Source: Amycolatopsis coloradensis (GTDB taxonomy: Bacteria; Actinomycetota; Actinomycetes; Mycobacteriales; Pseudonocardiaceae). Taken from it: a stretch of 64,000 bases of DNA. The notes beneath the pieces are model-generated. The model had not been told where the DNA came from, ran no database searches, and worked only from the letters and a program-made list of their open reading frames with translations. Location: positions 204,126 through 268,125 of the forward strand of contig NZ_MQUQ01000020.1 in the NCBI RefSeq assembly GCF_001953865.1, read 5' to 3'. Of the stretch, positions 24,529 to 31,670 are shown one piece after another; within the stretch, counting starts at the first letter, position 1; every line of letters begins with the position of its first letter. The position numbers were made by a program, and so were the translations under genes.

Positions 24529-25494
24529 TCAATGCGTGAAGACCACCTTGCCGGAGGTTTCCCCGTCAAGCATGTTTTCAAACCCGGTTTTCGCTTCCGA
24601 GAACGGCAATCGCGCGCCGATCTGCGGTCGAACCCCGGTGAGCTCCAGATAAGCGAGGAGATCGGTCAATTCGTCCCTGGTTCCCATCGTCGAACCCGCG
24701 ATCCGCAGCTGCAGAAAGAACACGCGTTGCAACTCCGCGTGAGCGTCGGGTCCGCTGGTCGAGCCCGAAACGACGATGATCCCGCCCGGTTTGAGCGACT
24801 TCACCGAATGGGACCAGGTCGCCTTCCCGACGGTCTCGAAGACCGCGTCGACTCGTTCCGGCAGTCGCGCGCCGGACTCGAAGGTCTGATGTGCGCCCAG
24901 ATTTTCGGCCAGCGCACGCTTTTCTTCGCTACGCCCTGTCACCCAAACCCGGAATCCGGCAGCTCGCCCGAGCTGCACGAGGGCGGTCGAGACGCCGCCG
25001 GAGGCGCCCTGGACGAGCATCGTCTGCCCTGGTCGCAGCCCGGACTTCACGAACAGCATCCGGTAGGCGGTCAACCAGGCCGTGCCCATGGTCGAGGCCT
25101 CCGCGAAGGTCAGGCCCGACGGCTTCGGCACGACGTTGCGCGCTGGGACGACGACCTGCTCGGCGAAGCTGCCCTGGTATTTCTCGGTCAGCAGGCTGCG
25201 CTTCGGGTCGAGGGTGTCGTCGCCCTGCCAGCCGGGGGCGTTGATCACGGAGTGGAGGACGACCTCGGTGCCATCGTCGAGCGTGCCCGCTCCGTCGCAG
25301 CCCAGGATCATCGGGAACTGCTCGGGTTTGATGCCGACACCGCGCAGCGTCCACAGATCGTGCATGTTGAGGCTGGCGGCCTTGACGTGGACCCGCACCC
25401 AGCCCTCGGGTACCTCGGGTTCGGGTCGCTCGCCGATCACGAGCGAGTCCAGCGGCTTTTCGGCGTTGGGTTCGGAAGCGTAAACGGCGAACAT
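24529..25494 (-). CDS. Zinc-independent MDR-family alcohol dehydrogenase/quinone reductase
   Basis: A 321-residue medium-chain dehydrogenase: an N-terminal GroES-like domain (MILGCDGAGTLDDGTEV) and an NAD(P)-binding domain with MLVQGASGGVSTALVQLGRAAG. The catalytic and structural zinc cysteines are missing, placing it with quinone-oxidoreductase-like members. Probably NADPH-dependent; substrate unknown. It stands alone. Confidence 0.87.
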   Translation of the reverse strand: MFAVYASEPNAEKPLDSLVIGERPEPEVPEGWVRVHVKAASLNMHDLWTLRGVGIKPEQFPMILGCDGAGTLDDGTEVVLHSVINAPGWQGDDTLDPKRSLLTEKYQGSFAEQVVVPARNVVPKPSGLTFAEASTMGTAWLTAYRMLFVKSGLRPGQTMLVQGASGGVSTALVQLGRAAGFRVWVTGRSEEKRALAENLGAHQTFESGARLPERVDAVFETVGKATWSHSVKSLKPGGIIVVSGSTSGPDAHAELQRVFFLQLRIAGSTMGTRDELTDLLAYLELTGVRPQIGARLPFSEAKTGFENMLDGETSGKVVFTH

Positions 25495-25553
25495 GTCAGC
25501 AACCTACCTGGCCTGAGCGGCGGTGGCAGCAGGCGCGCGCGTAGGCTCACACT

Positions 25554-25757
25554 GTGTTCAACGGGCTTGCTGACTGGTGGGACGGCGTCGAGCTGTGGCT
25601 CGCGCAGGCCTCGTTTCCCGTGCAGTTCGTGCTGGTCATGGCGGTCGTGGTGCCGCTGTGCCTGGTCGCGGCCTGGTTGCTCGACACGGTCTTCGGCAGG
25701 GTCGCCCGGATCTTCGGCGCGGCCCGCGATGCGAACGACTCCGACCGGCCCTCCTAA
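25554..25757 (+). CDS. Small single-span membrane protein
   Basis: A 67-residue protein: a Trp-rich N-terminal amphipathic start (FNGLADWWDGVELWLAQ), one strong membrane helix (about residues 21-44) and a short basic tail. No family recognised. It lies 11 bases before the barnase gene, in the same direction, so it is probably co-transcribed and might assist its secretion or simply be a neighbour. GTG start. Confidence 0.6.
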   Translation: MFNGLADWWDGVELWLAQASFPVQFVLVMAVVVPLCLVAAWLLDTVFGRVARIFGAARDANDSDRPS

Positions 25758-25768
25758 GCTGGCGAACC

Positions 25769-26254
25769 ATGTTCAACCGTAGGCGGATCACCGCCGCCCT
25801 GATCGGACTGATCGTGCTGGTGCTCGCCGGCTGGTTCGTCAAGGACGGCATCAGCGGTGACGACACGAAGAGCACTTCGCCTCCGGCGAGCTCGTCCAGC
25901 GCGGCGGGGAAGCCGGGTGAGACCGGGGCGAGCCAGGCCAAGGGCAAGGTCGCGGGCGCGGAGTCCGGGCTTCCGGTCAAACCGCTCACAGGGCTTCCCC
26001 CGCAGGCCGCCGACACCTGGAAGCTCATCAAGGCGGGCGGGCCGTACCCGTATCCGCGCAACGACGACGTCACCTTTCAGAACCGGGAGAAGGTCCTCCC
26101 CGCCAAGGATTCCGGCTACTACCGGGAATACACGGTCAAGACGCCGGGCAGCCCGGATCGCGGGGCCAGGCGGCTGGTGACCGGCACCGGCAAGGAGCTG
26201 TACTACACCGAGGACCACTACAAGTCCTTCGTCGTAGTGGACGCCGGCCGATGA
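25769..26254 (+). CDS. Secreted barnase-type guanyl-specific ribonuclease
   Basis: Cleaves RNA 3' to guanine. The 161-residue precursor has an uncleaved or signal-like N-terminal helix (residues 8-24), a Ser/Pro/Gly-rich linker (30-65) and a ribonuclease N1/T1/barnase domain. Predicted catalytic residues by analogy with barnase Glu73, Arg87 and His102 are Glu120 (YREYTV), Arg134/135 and His150 (TEDHYKSF). The stop overlaps the barstar start (ATGA), which ties enzyme and inhibitor production together. Confidence 0.9.
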   Translation: MFNRRRITAALIGLIVLVLAGWFVKDGISGDDTKSTSPPASSSSAAGKPGETGASQAKGKVAGAESGLPVKPLTGLPPQAADTWKLIKAGGPYPYPRNDDVTFQNREKVLPAKDSGYYREYTVKTPGSPDRGARRLVTGTGKELYYTEDHYKSFVVVDAGR

Positions 26255-26610
26255 GCACGGCGGGGAAGGGCGAAGCGAAAAAGGCCTTCGCGCGGGGCGC
26301 GCATCCGCATCCGATCGATGGCGGCAAGGCGACCGACAAGGCTTCGGCGCTGGACGCGATCGCGGAAGCGCTGTCCTTCCCCGATTACTTCGGGAAGACC
26401 CTCGACGCGCTCTACGACTGCCTCACCGACCTGTCCTGGCTGCCGCCGGGTGAGCACGTGCTGATCTGGTCCGATTCCTCGGTGCTCAAGGCGCGTGATC
26501 CGAAGGCGTACCTGGCTGTCCGGAGCGTGCTTTCCGACGCGCAGCGGGCGCTGGGGCCGGCCGGTGACCGATCGGACTCCCGGCGCCTCACCGTCGTCCT
26601 GCCTGACTAA
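26251..26610 (+). CDS. Barstar family ribonuclease inhibitor
   Basis: A 119-residue barstar. The family core is in ALSFPDYFGKTLDALYDCLTDLSWLPPG; in barstar the Asp and Tyr in this helix plug the ribonuclease active site. It protects the cytoplasm from the ribonuclease encoded immediately upstream, with a four-base overlap. It is cytoplasmic (no signal). An N-terminal extension of about 25 residues precedes the core. Confidence 0.92.
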   Translation: MSTAGKGEAKKAFARGAHPHPIDGGKATDKASALDAIAEALSFPDYFGKTLDALYDCLTDLSWLPPGEHVLIWSDSSVLKARDPKAYLAVRSVLSDAQRALGPAGDRSDSRRLTVVLPD

Positions 26611-27380
26611 GCCTCCGGAACCCAATTCGGCTTGCGCTTCTGGGTGAAGGCCGTGATGCCTTCCTGTCCTTCTTCGCTCGCGAAGAACCCGGCGGACAGC
26701 TTGTTCATGGCCTCGAAGCCTTCGCCCGGCGTGACTGGGCGAGGCTTGCTGAGTAGTTCCTTCGTCGCCGCGAGCGCCTTCGGCCCGCCGAGGGCGAGCG
26801 CCTTGACGTAGCGGGCGACCTCGCCGTCGAGTTCGTCGGCGGTGACGGCCGAGTTCAGCAGGCCGATCTCGACGGCCCGTTTCGCGTCAAAGGTGTCGCC
26901 GGTCAGGAACAGTTCGTGCGCGGCACGGGCGTTGAGCCGCGGCAGCACGGTCAGCGAAATGACGGCGGGTACGACACCGATCCGCACCTCGGAAAAGGCG
27001 AAGGTCGCTTCGTGCACCGCGACGGCGATGTCGGTCGCGGCCACCATGCCGATGCCACCCGCCCGCGCGGGGCCTGCCAGCTTCGCCACCACCGGCTTGG
27101 GGCTGGTCCACAGCTGGTCGAGGATCTTCGGGAACTCGTTGACGCCCTGGTTGCCCGCCCCGGCGCCGCGGGCCTCTTTGAGATCCATCCCGGCGCAGAA
27201 CACCGGGCCGGTGTGGGTGAGCACGATGACCCGTACCGCGTCGTCCGCCCGCGCCTTGTCCAGCGATTCGCTCAGTTCGCGCCGCAGCTGGGCGGAGAGC
27301 GCGTTGCGGTTGTGCGGGGAGTCCAAGGTGATCGTGGCGGTGCCGCCCACCACGTCGTAGTGCACCAGTTCGTCAGCCAT
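26607..27380 (-). CDS. Enoyl-CoA hydratase/isomerase family protein
   Basis: A 257-residue crotonase-fold enzyme: ITLDSPHNRNALS, the oxyanion-hole VFCAGMDLKEA, and the second hole residue segment GPARAGGIGMVAATDIAVA. The canonical catalytic Glu pair is not obvious, so hydratase activity is uncertain. The ATG at 27380 is preferred (MADELVHYD). Overlaps the convergent barstar gene by four bases. Confidence 0.87.
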   Translation of the reverse strand: MADELVHYDVVGGTATITLDSPHNRNALSAQLRRELSESLDKARADDAVRVIVLTHTGPVFCAGMDLKEARGAGAGNQGVNEFPKILDQLWTSPKPVVAKLAGPARAGGIGMVAATDIAVAVHEATFAFSEVRIGVVPAVISLTVLPRLNARAAHELFLTGDTFDAKRAVEIGLLNSAVTADELDGEVARYVKALALGGPKALAATKELLSKPRPVTPGEGFEAMNKLSAGFFASEEGQEGITAFTQKRKPNWVPEA

Positions 27381-27417
27381 GCCACACCTTCGCACAGCGC
27401 GGTCCGGTCGGGCAGTG

Positions 27418-27450
27418 GCCTGCGCCACCCCGCGGGAGGGTGGCGCAGGC
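27418..27450. terminator. Terminator hairpin
   Basis: GCCTGCGCCACCC and GGGTGGCGCAGGC form a perfect 13-bp stem around seven bases, just downstream of the small secreted protein gene (minus strand). Confidence 0.85.
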
Positions 27451-27455
27451 GCGGT

Positions 27456-27788
27456 TCAGTCGATCGTCGTCGCGGTGAAGGTCAGGCCCGGGTTGCCGTA
27501 GCCACTGCCCGCCAGCTTCGTCTCGATGGTGCCGGACGAGCCCGCGGTGGTGTGCGCGGTCACGGTCGGCAGTTCGAACGTCGAGCCGATGCCGGAGCCG
27601 CCGGTGAGGTCGGCCGGGGCGGTGACGTCGGCGTCCTGGTTCAGCTTGAGGTACTGGTAACCGACGAGCGGCGGTTTCGCTTCGCAGTCGAAGACGACTG
27701 TGGTCGCGCCCGATGCCGGAGCGGCCAGACCGACGAGTGGGACGATCGCGGCCGAAGCGCAGACGAGGGCACGGATGGCAGCCTTCAG
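27456..27788 (-). CDS. Small secreted protein with an apparent CTG start
   Basis: The frame encodes KAAIRALVCASAAIVPLVGL then AAPASGA, a textbook signal peptide, and a mature domain TTVVFDCEAKPPLVGYQYLK onward, ending TFTATTID; about 110 residues in all. No family recognised. Between the in-frame upstream TAA and the signal peptide there is no ATG, GTG or TTG. The codon in the right place is CTG at 27788, closely preceded by AGGTAGGTGG. Either CTG is used or the start was mutated. A strong terminator follows. Confidence 0.6.
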   Translation of the reverse strand: MKAAIRALVCASAAIVPLVGLAAPASGATTVVFDCEAKPPLVGYQYLKLNQDADVTAPADLTGGSGIGSTFELPTVTAHTTAGSSGTIETKLAGSGYGNPGLTFTATTID

Positions 27789-27897
27789 GTTCCACCTACC
27801 TGAGGGTTCGATGGGGAGCGAAAGCGAGCTGCGCAGCGCTTAGAGAGTTACCGGCAAGTTCGGTATCAAGCACCCGAACGGGACAAAGCCGGTCTAC

Positions 27898-28635
27898 TCA
27901 GGCGGCTAGCCGGGCGGCGGCGAGGTCGTAGCGCTCCAGGACGAGTCCGGCGATGCGCGGATCCGGGCCCAGCGGTCCGGCGACGATGATCGACGGGTCG
28001 GCTTCGCGCGCCAGCCGGGCGATCCGGTCCGGCAGCAATCCCGGCGCGAGGAACCAGCCCGCGACCGCGAGCCGCCGTGCGCCGTTGAGCCGCAACCGCT
28101 CGATCGCGGCGGGCACGTCCGGCTGGGCCGCGGTGGCGAAGGCGGGGGTCGCGAGCAATCCGCGCCGCAGGTGCCAGTGGGTGGTGATCCCGGCGACCGC
28201 GTCGTTCGCGGCGACATTCGACGAGCCGACGCCGGCGAGGAGGACGCCCAGTGCCGGATCGCCGAGGTCGGCGCCCGCCTCGGTGAGCCGGTCCAGCGCG
28301 ACCGTCTCGATGACCGGGTCGATGCCCAGCACCCCGGAAACGCGCACGTCGAGGCCAGGGCAGTCCGCGGTAACCTCGGCGACGAGCGCGGGCAGGTCGA
28401 CCCGGGCGTGGTAGGCCACACCGAGCAGCAGTGGCACCACGACGACCTCGCGATGCCCTTCGGCGTACAACTCGCGCAGGACGTCGGTCAGCAGCGGCTC
28501 CGAGAGGTCCAAAAAGGACTCTCGGATGTCGAGGCCCGGCGCCAGGCCGCGGGCGACGTCGAGCAGGGCTCGGATGGTCGCGGCGGATCTCGGGTCACGG
28601 CTGCCGTGTGCGACGGCGACGAGCGCCCGCGTCAT
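27898..28635 (-). CDS. Sirohydrochlorin chelatase-like protein
   Basis: A 245-residue CbiX/SirB-type class II chelatase, with two halves. The N-terminal metal-binding His is in VAVAHGSRDPRSAATI; a VVVPLLLGVAYHARVDLPALV block carries the second His. It inserts ferrous iron into sirohydrochlorin to make siroheme, the cofactor of the sulfite reductase encoded upstream. It is last in the sulfate operon; its ATG overlaps the cysN stop. Confidence 0.88.
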   Translation of the reverse strand: MTRALVAVAHGSRDPRSAATIRALLDVARGLAPGLDIRESFLDLSEPLLTDVLRELYAEGHREVVVVPLLLGVAYHARVDLPALVAEVTADCPGLDVRVSGVLGIDPVIETVALDRLTEAGADLGDPALGVLLAGVGSSNVAANDAVAGITTHWHLRRGLLATPAFATAAQPDVPAAIERLRLNGARRLAVAGWFLAPGLLPDRIARLAREADPSIIVAGPLGPDPRIAGLVLERYDLAAARLAA

Positions 28636-29894
28636 GCGAACCTTTCGCCGACGAGTCCGGCGGCGAGGGTGTCGCCGTCCTTCGGGTCGATGACCAGGAA
28701 CGCGCCCGTCCGCGGGCTGACACCGTAGTCGTCCACGCCGATCGCCTCGGCCAGCCGCAGGGTGACCCGGCCGATGTCGTTGAGCTCCAGTGACTCCGGT
28801 CCGTCCACACTGGACAGCGTCTGCTCGTCGAAACGGGCGTGGAGTTCGCCGACGATGGCCTGCACCGTTCGTGTGCCGTGCTTCACCAGCACCCGGGCGC
28901 CCGGTTTGAGCGCCTTGGCCGAGAGCCAGCACAGGGTCGCGGTGATCTCGTCGGTCACCTCCGGCTGCCGGTCCGCGGCGGCGATCAGATCCCCGCGCGA
29001 GATGTCGAGGTCGTCCGCCAGCAACAGGGTCACCGAGGTGCCCGACCCGGCTTCGGCGAGCGGCCCGTCGGCGGTGTCGATGCCCTCCACCCGGCTGCGG
29101 AGGCCTTGGGGGAGTACGACGATCTCGTCACCCGGCCGGACGGTGCCCGCCGCGATCTGCCCGGCGTACCCGCGATAGTCGGGGTGCTCGGCCGTACGCG
29201 GCCGGATCACGTACTGCACCGGGAAGCGGAAGGCCGAATCGTGTGGATCCGGTGCCACCGGCACGGTTTCCAGGTGCTCCAGCAGGGTCGGCCCGGAGTA
29301 CCACGGGGTCTTGTCCGACTTCTCCGCGACGTTGTCGCCCTCCAGCGCCGAAACCGGCACCGCGAGCACGGAACCGCGTTCGTAGCCCAAGGAAGCGGCG
29401 TGCTCGGCGAATTCCTCGGCGATCACGGTGAACGTCGCTTCGTCGTAGCCGACGAGATCGATCTTGTTCACCGCCAGCACCAGATGCGGCACACCCAGCA
29501 GCGCGAGCACCGCTGCGTGGCGGCGGGTCTGCTCGATGACGCCCTTGCGCGCGTCGACCAGCAGCACGGCCAGTTGCGCGGTGGACGCCCCGGTCACCGT
29601 GTTCCGCGTGTACTGCACGTGGCCCGGCGTGTCCGCGAGCACGAAGCTGCGCCTCGGTGTCGCGAAATACCGGTACGCCACATCGATCGTGATGCCCTGC
29701 TCGCGTTCCGAGCGCAGGCCGTCCACGAGCAGCGAGAGGTCCGGTGTGGACAGTCCTTTGTCGACACTGGCGCGGGTGACGGCGTCCAACTGGTCGGCGA
29801 GGACGGACTTGGTGTCGTAGAGGAGCCGCCCGACCAGGGTCGACTTCCCGTCGTCCACACTGCCCGCGGTCGCGAGCCTCAACAGACTGGACAT
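28632..29894 (-). CDS. cysN: Sulfate adenylyltransferase subunit 1 (GTPase)
   Basis: Regulatory GTPase subunit of ATP sulfurylase; GTP hydrolysis drives adenosine phosphosulfate formation. It has 420 residues, with G1 GSVDDGKST (11-19), G3 DTPGHVQY and G4 NKID, then EF-Tu-like beta-barrels. There is no fused or separate APS kinase (cysC) here, consistent with direct APS reduction by the neighbouring CysH. Overlaps cysD by one base. Confidence 0.95.
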   Translation of the reverse strand: MSSLLRLATAGSVDDGKSTLVGRLLYDTKSVLADQLDAVTRASVDKGLSTPDLSLLVDGLRSEREQGITIDVAYRYFATPRRSFVLADTPGHVQYTRNTVTGASTAQLAVLLVDARKGVIEQTRRHAAVLALLGVPHLVLAVNKIDLVGYDEATFTVIAEEFAEHAASLGYERGSVLAVPVSALEGDNVAEKSDKTPWYSGPTLLEHLETVPVAPDPHDSAFRFPVQYVIRPRTAEHPDYRGYAGQIAAGTVRPGDEIVVLPQGLRSRVEGIDTADGPLAEAGSGTSVTLLLADDLDISRGDLIAAADRQPEVTDEITATLCWLSAKALKPGARVLVKHGTRTVQAIVGELHARFDEQTLSSVDGPESLELNDIGRVTLRLAEAIGVDDYGVSPRTGAFLVIDPKDGDTLAAGLVGERFA

Positions 29895-30814
29895 CAGAAG
29901 TACCCCTCACGCTTGCGGTCTTCCATCGCCGCCTCCGACATCCGGTCGTCCGCGCGGGTGGCGCCGCGTTCGGTGAGCCGGGAGGCCGAGACCTCGGCGA
30001 TGACCTCGTCCACCGTGGCGGCGGTCGATTCGATGGCGCCCGTGCACGAACCGTCGCCGACGGTCCGGTAGCGCACGGTCAGTTCCTTCACGTCCTCGCC
30101 CGGTCGTGGCCCACCCCAAGGGCCCTCGGTGAGCCACATCCCGTCGCGCTGGTAGACCTCGCGCCGGTGCGCGTAGTAGATCGACGGCAGTTCGACCTTC
30201 TCCCGCGCGATGTAGTTCCAGACGTCCGCCTCGGTCCAGTTGGACAGCGGGAAGACGCGGACCTGCTCGCCGGGGCGGTGCCGCCCGTTGTAGAGATTCC
30301 ACAGTTCGGGGCGCTGCCGACGCGGCTCCCACTGGCCGAAAGCGTTGCGCAGGCTGAAGATCCGTTCCTTGGCGCGGGCGCGTTCCTCGTCGCGGCGCCC
30401 GCCGCCGAAGACGGCGTCGAACTTGTTCTCGGAGATCGTGTCGAGCAGCGGCGTGGTCTGCAACGGGTTGCGCATCCCGTCGGCGCGCTCTTCGAGCCTG
30501 CCGTCATCGATCCAGTCCTGCACCTTCGCCACGTGCAGCCGCAGCCCGTGCTGCTCGACCACGCGGTCGCGGAAGTCGATGACCTCCTCGAGGTTGTGCC
30601 CGGTGTCCACGTGCAGCAACGGGAACGGCACCGGCGCCGGCCAGAAGGCCTTGATCGCCAGGTGCAGCAGGAGCGTCGAGTCCTTGCCACCGGAGAACAG
30701 GATGACCGGCCGGTCGAATTCGCCAGCCACCTCGCGGAAGATGTGAATGGCCTCGGATTCCAGCGCCGCCAGGTTGTCCGTGGCGGCGTCAGCGGCCGGT
30801 TCGAGCGTGGTCAT
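29894..30814 (-). CDS. cysD: Sulfate adenylyltransferase subunit 2
   Basis: Catalytic subunit of ATP sulfurylase, making APS from sulfate and ATP. A 306-residue PP-loop protein: the SGGKDST loop lies in VILFSGGKDSTLLLHLA, with RRDEERARAKERIFS and FPLSNWTEADVW conserved. The frame is open upstream of the chosen ATG (30814) but family sequence starts at ALESEAIHIFREV. Eleven bases separate it from cysH. Confidence 0.95.
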   Translation of the reverse strand: MTTLEPAADAATDNLAALESEAIHIFREVAGEFDRPVILFSGGKDSTLLLHLAIKAFWPAPVPFPLLHVDTGHNLEEVIDFRDRVVEQHGLRLHVAKVQDWIDDGRLEERADGMRNPLQTTPLLDTISENKFDAVFGGGRRDEERARAKERIFSLRNAFGQWEPRRQRPELWNLYNGRHRPGEQVRVFPLSNWTEADVWNYIAREKVELPSIYYAHRREVYQRDGMWLTEGPWGGPRPGEDVKELTVRYRTVGDGSCTGAIESTAATVDEVIAEVSASRLTERGATRADDRMSEAAMEDRKREGYF

Positions 30815-30825
30815 GTCGTCCCTTC

Positions 30826-31521
30826 TCACCCGTGCAGGCCGCACTCGGTCTTGCCCTGACCGGCCCACCGGCCGCTGCGCGGGTCCTGGCCCGGAGCGAC
30901 CTTCGCGGTGCACGGCGCGCAGCCGATCGACAGATAACCGATGGACACCAGCGGGTTCTCGAGGATCCCGTGTTCGTCGATGTAGTCCCTGAACTCGTCG
31001 TCGGACCACGGCGCGATCGGGTTGATCTTCACCAGCCCGTTGCGGTCGTCCCAGGTGACGATGGGGGTGTTCGCGCGGGTCGGCGCGTCGACGCGGCGGA
31101 CGCCGGTCACCCACGCCGAGTACTTCGCCAGCGTGTTCCGAAGCGGTACGACCTTGCGCAACTGGCAGCACAGGTTCGGGTCGCGCTCGTGCAGTTTCGG
31201 GCCGTACTCCGCGTCCTGCTCGGCGACGCTCTGCCCGGCCTCGGCGTTGACGATCCGCACGCCGGGGTAGACCGCCTGCACCGCGTCGCGGGTGCCGATG
31301 GTCTCCGGGAAGTGGTAGCCGGTCTGCAGGAACAGCACGTCGACTTCGGCTTTGACCTGGGTGGCCAGATCGATCAGGACGGCGTCCTGCATGTTCGACG
31401 CGACGATGAAGTCGTCACCGAAGGTCTCCGCCGTCCAGCGCAAGGCCTCGGTCGCGGTCGCCTCCGCGAGCTCTTTCGAGGCGCGTTCGGCGAGTGTCTT
31501 GTAGTCGGCAGTGGCGGTCAT
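30826..31521 (-). CDS. cysH: Phosphoadenylyl/adenylyl-sulfate reductase
   Basis: Reduces APS (or PAPS) to sulfite with thioredoxin. A 231-residue PP-loop protein with NLCCQLRKVVPL and CAPCTAKV, the cysteine pattern that binds a 4Fe-4S cluster in APS-type reductases, and the C-terminal catalytic Cys in KTECGLHG. The cluster cysteines and absence of an APS kinase favour APS as substrate. The ATG at 31521 overlaps the stop of the zinc-ribbon gene (ATGA). Confidence 0.94.
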   Translation of the reverse strand: MTATADYKTLAERASKELAEATATEALRWTAETFGDDFIVASNMQDAVLIDLATQVKAEVDVLFLQTGYHFPETIGTRDAVQAVYPGVRIVNAEAGQSVAEQDAEYGPKLHERDPNLCCQLRKVVPLRNTLAKYSAWVTGVRRVDAPTRANTPIVTWDDRNGLVKINPIAPWSDDEFRDYIDEHGILENPLVSIGYLSIGCAPCTAKVAPGQDPRSGRWAGQGKTECGLHG

Positions 31522-31670
31522 CCTGGTGACACCTCCGGAAAGGACAGTCCGAGGAACTTCACGGTGAAGACCCGGCGGCAGCCCGAGCACAGCCAGGAGC
31601 CGCCCTCTTCCGGCCGCAGGTCTTCATCGCCACAGAAAGGGCAGTAGTACGGGGTCGCTCGTTCGGTCAC
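31518..31670 (-). CDS. 50-residue zinc-ribbon protein in the sulfate operon
   Basis: A very short gene between the sulfite reductase and cysH, overlapping both (four bases each). It encodes MTERATPYYCPFCGDEDLRP, then a second CxxC in WLCSGCRR and a hydrophobic C-terminal FTVKFLGLSFPEV. The two CxxC pairs make a zinc (or iron) ribbon. Role unknown; coupling on both sides suggests a helper for sulfite reductase or CysH, perhaps in electron transfer or cluster delivery. GTG start. Confidence 0.75.
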   Translation of the reverse strand: MTERATPYYCPFCGDEDLRPEEGGSWLCSGCRRVFTVKFLGLSFPEVSPG

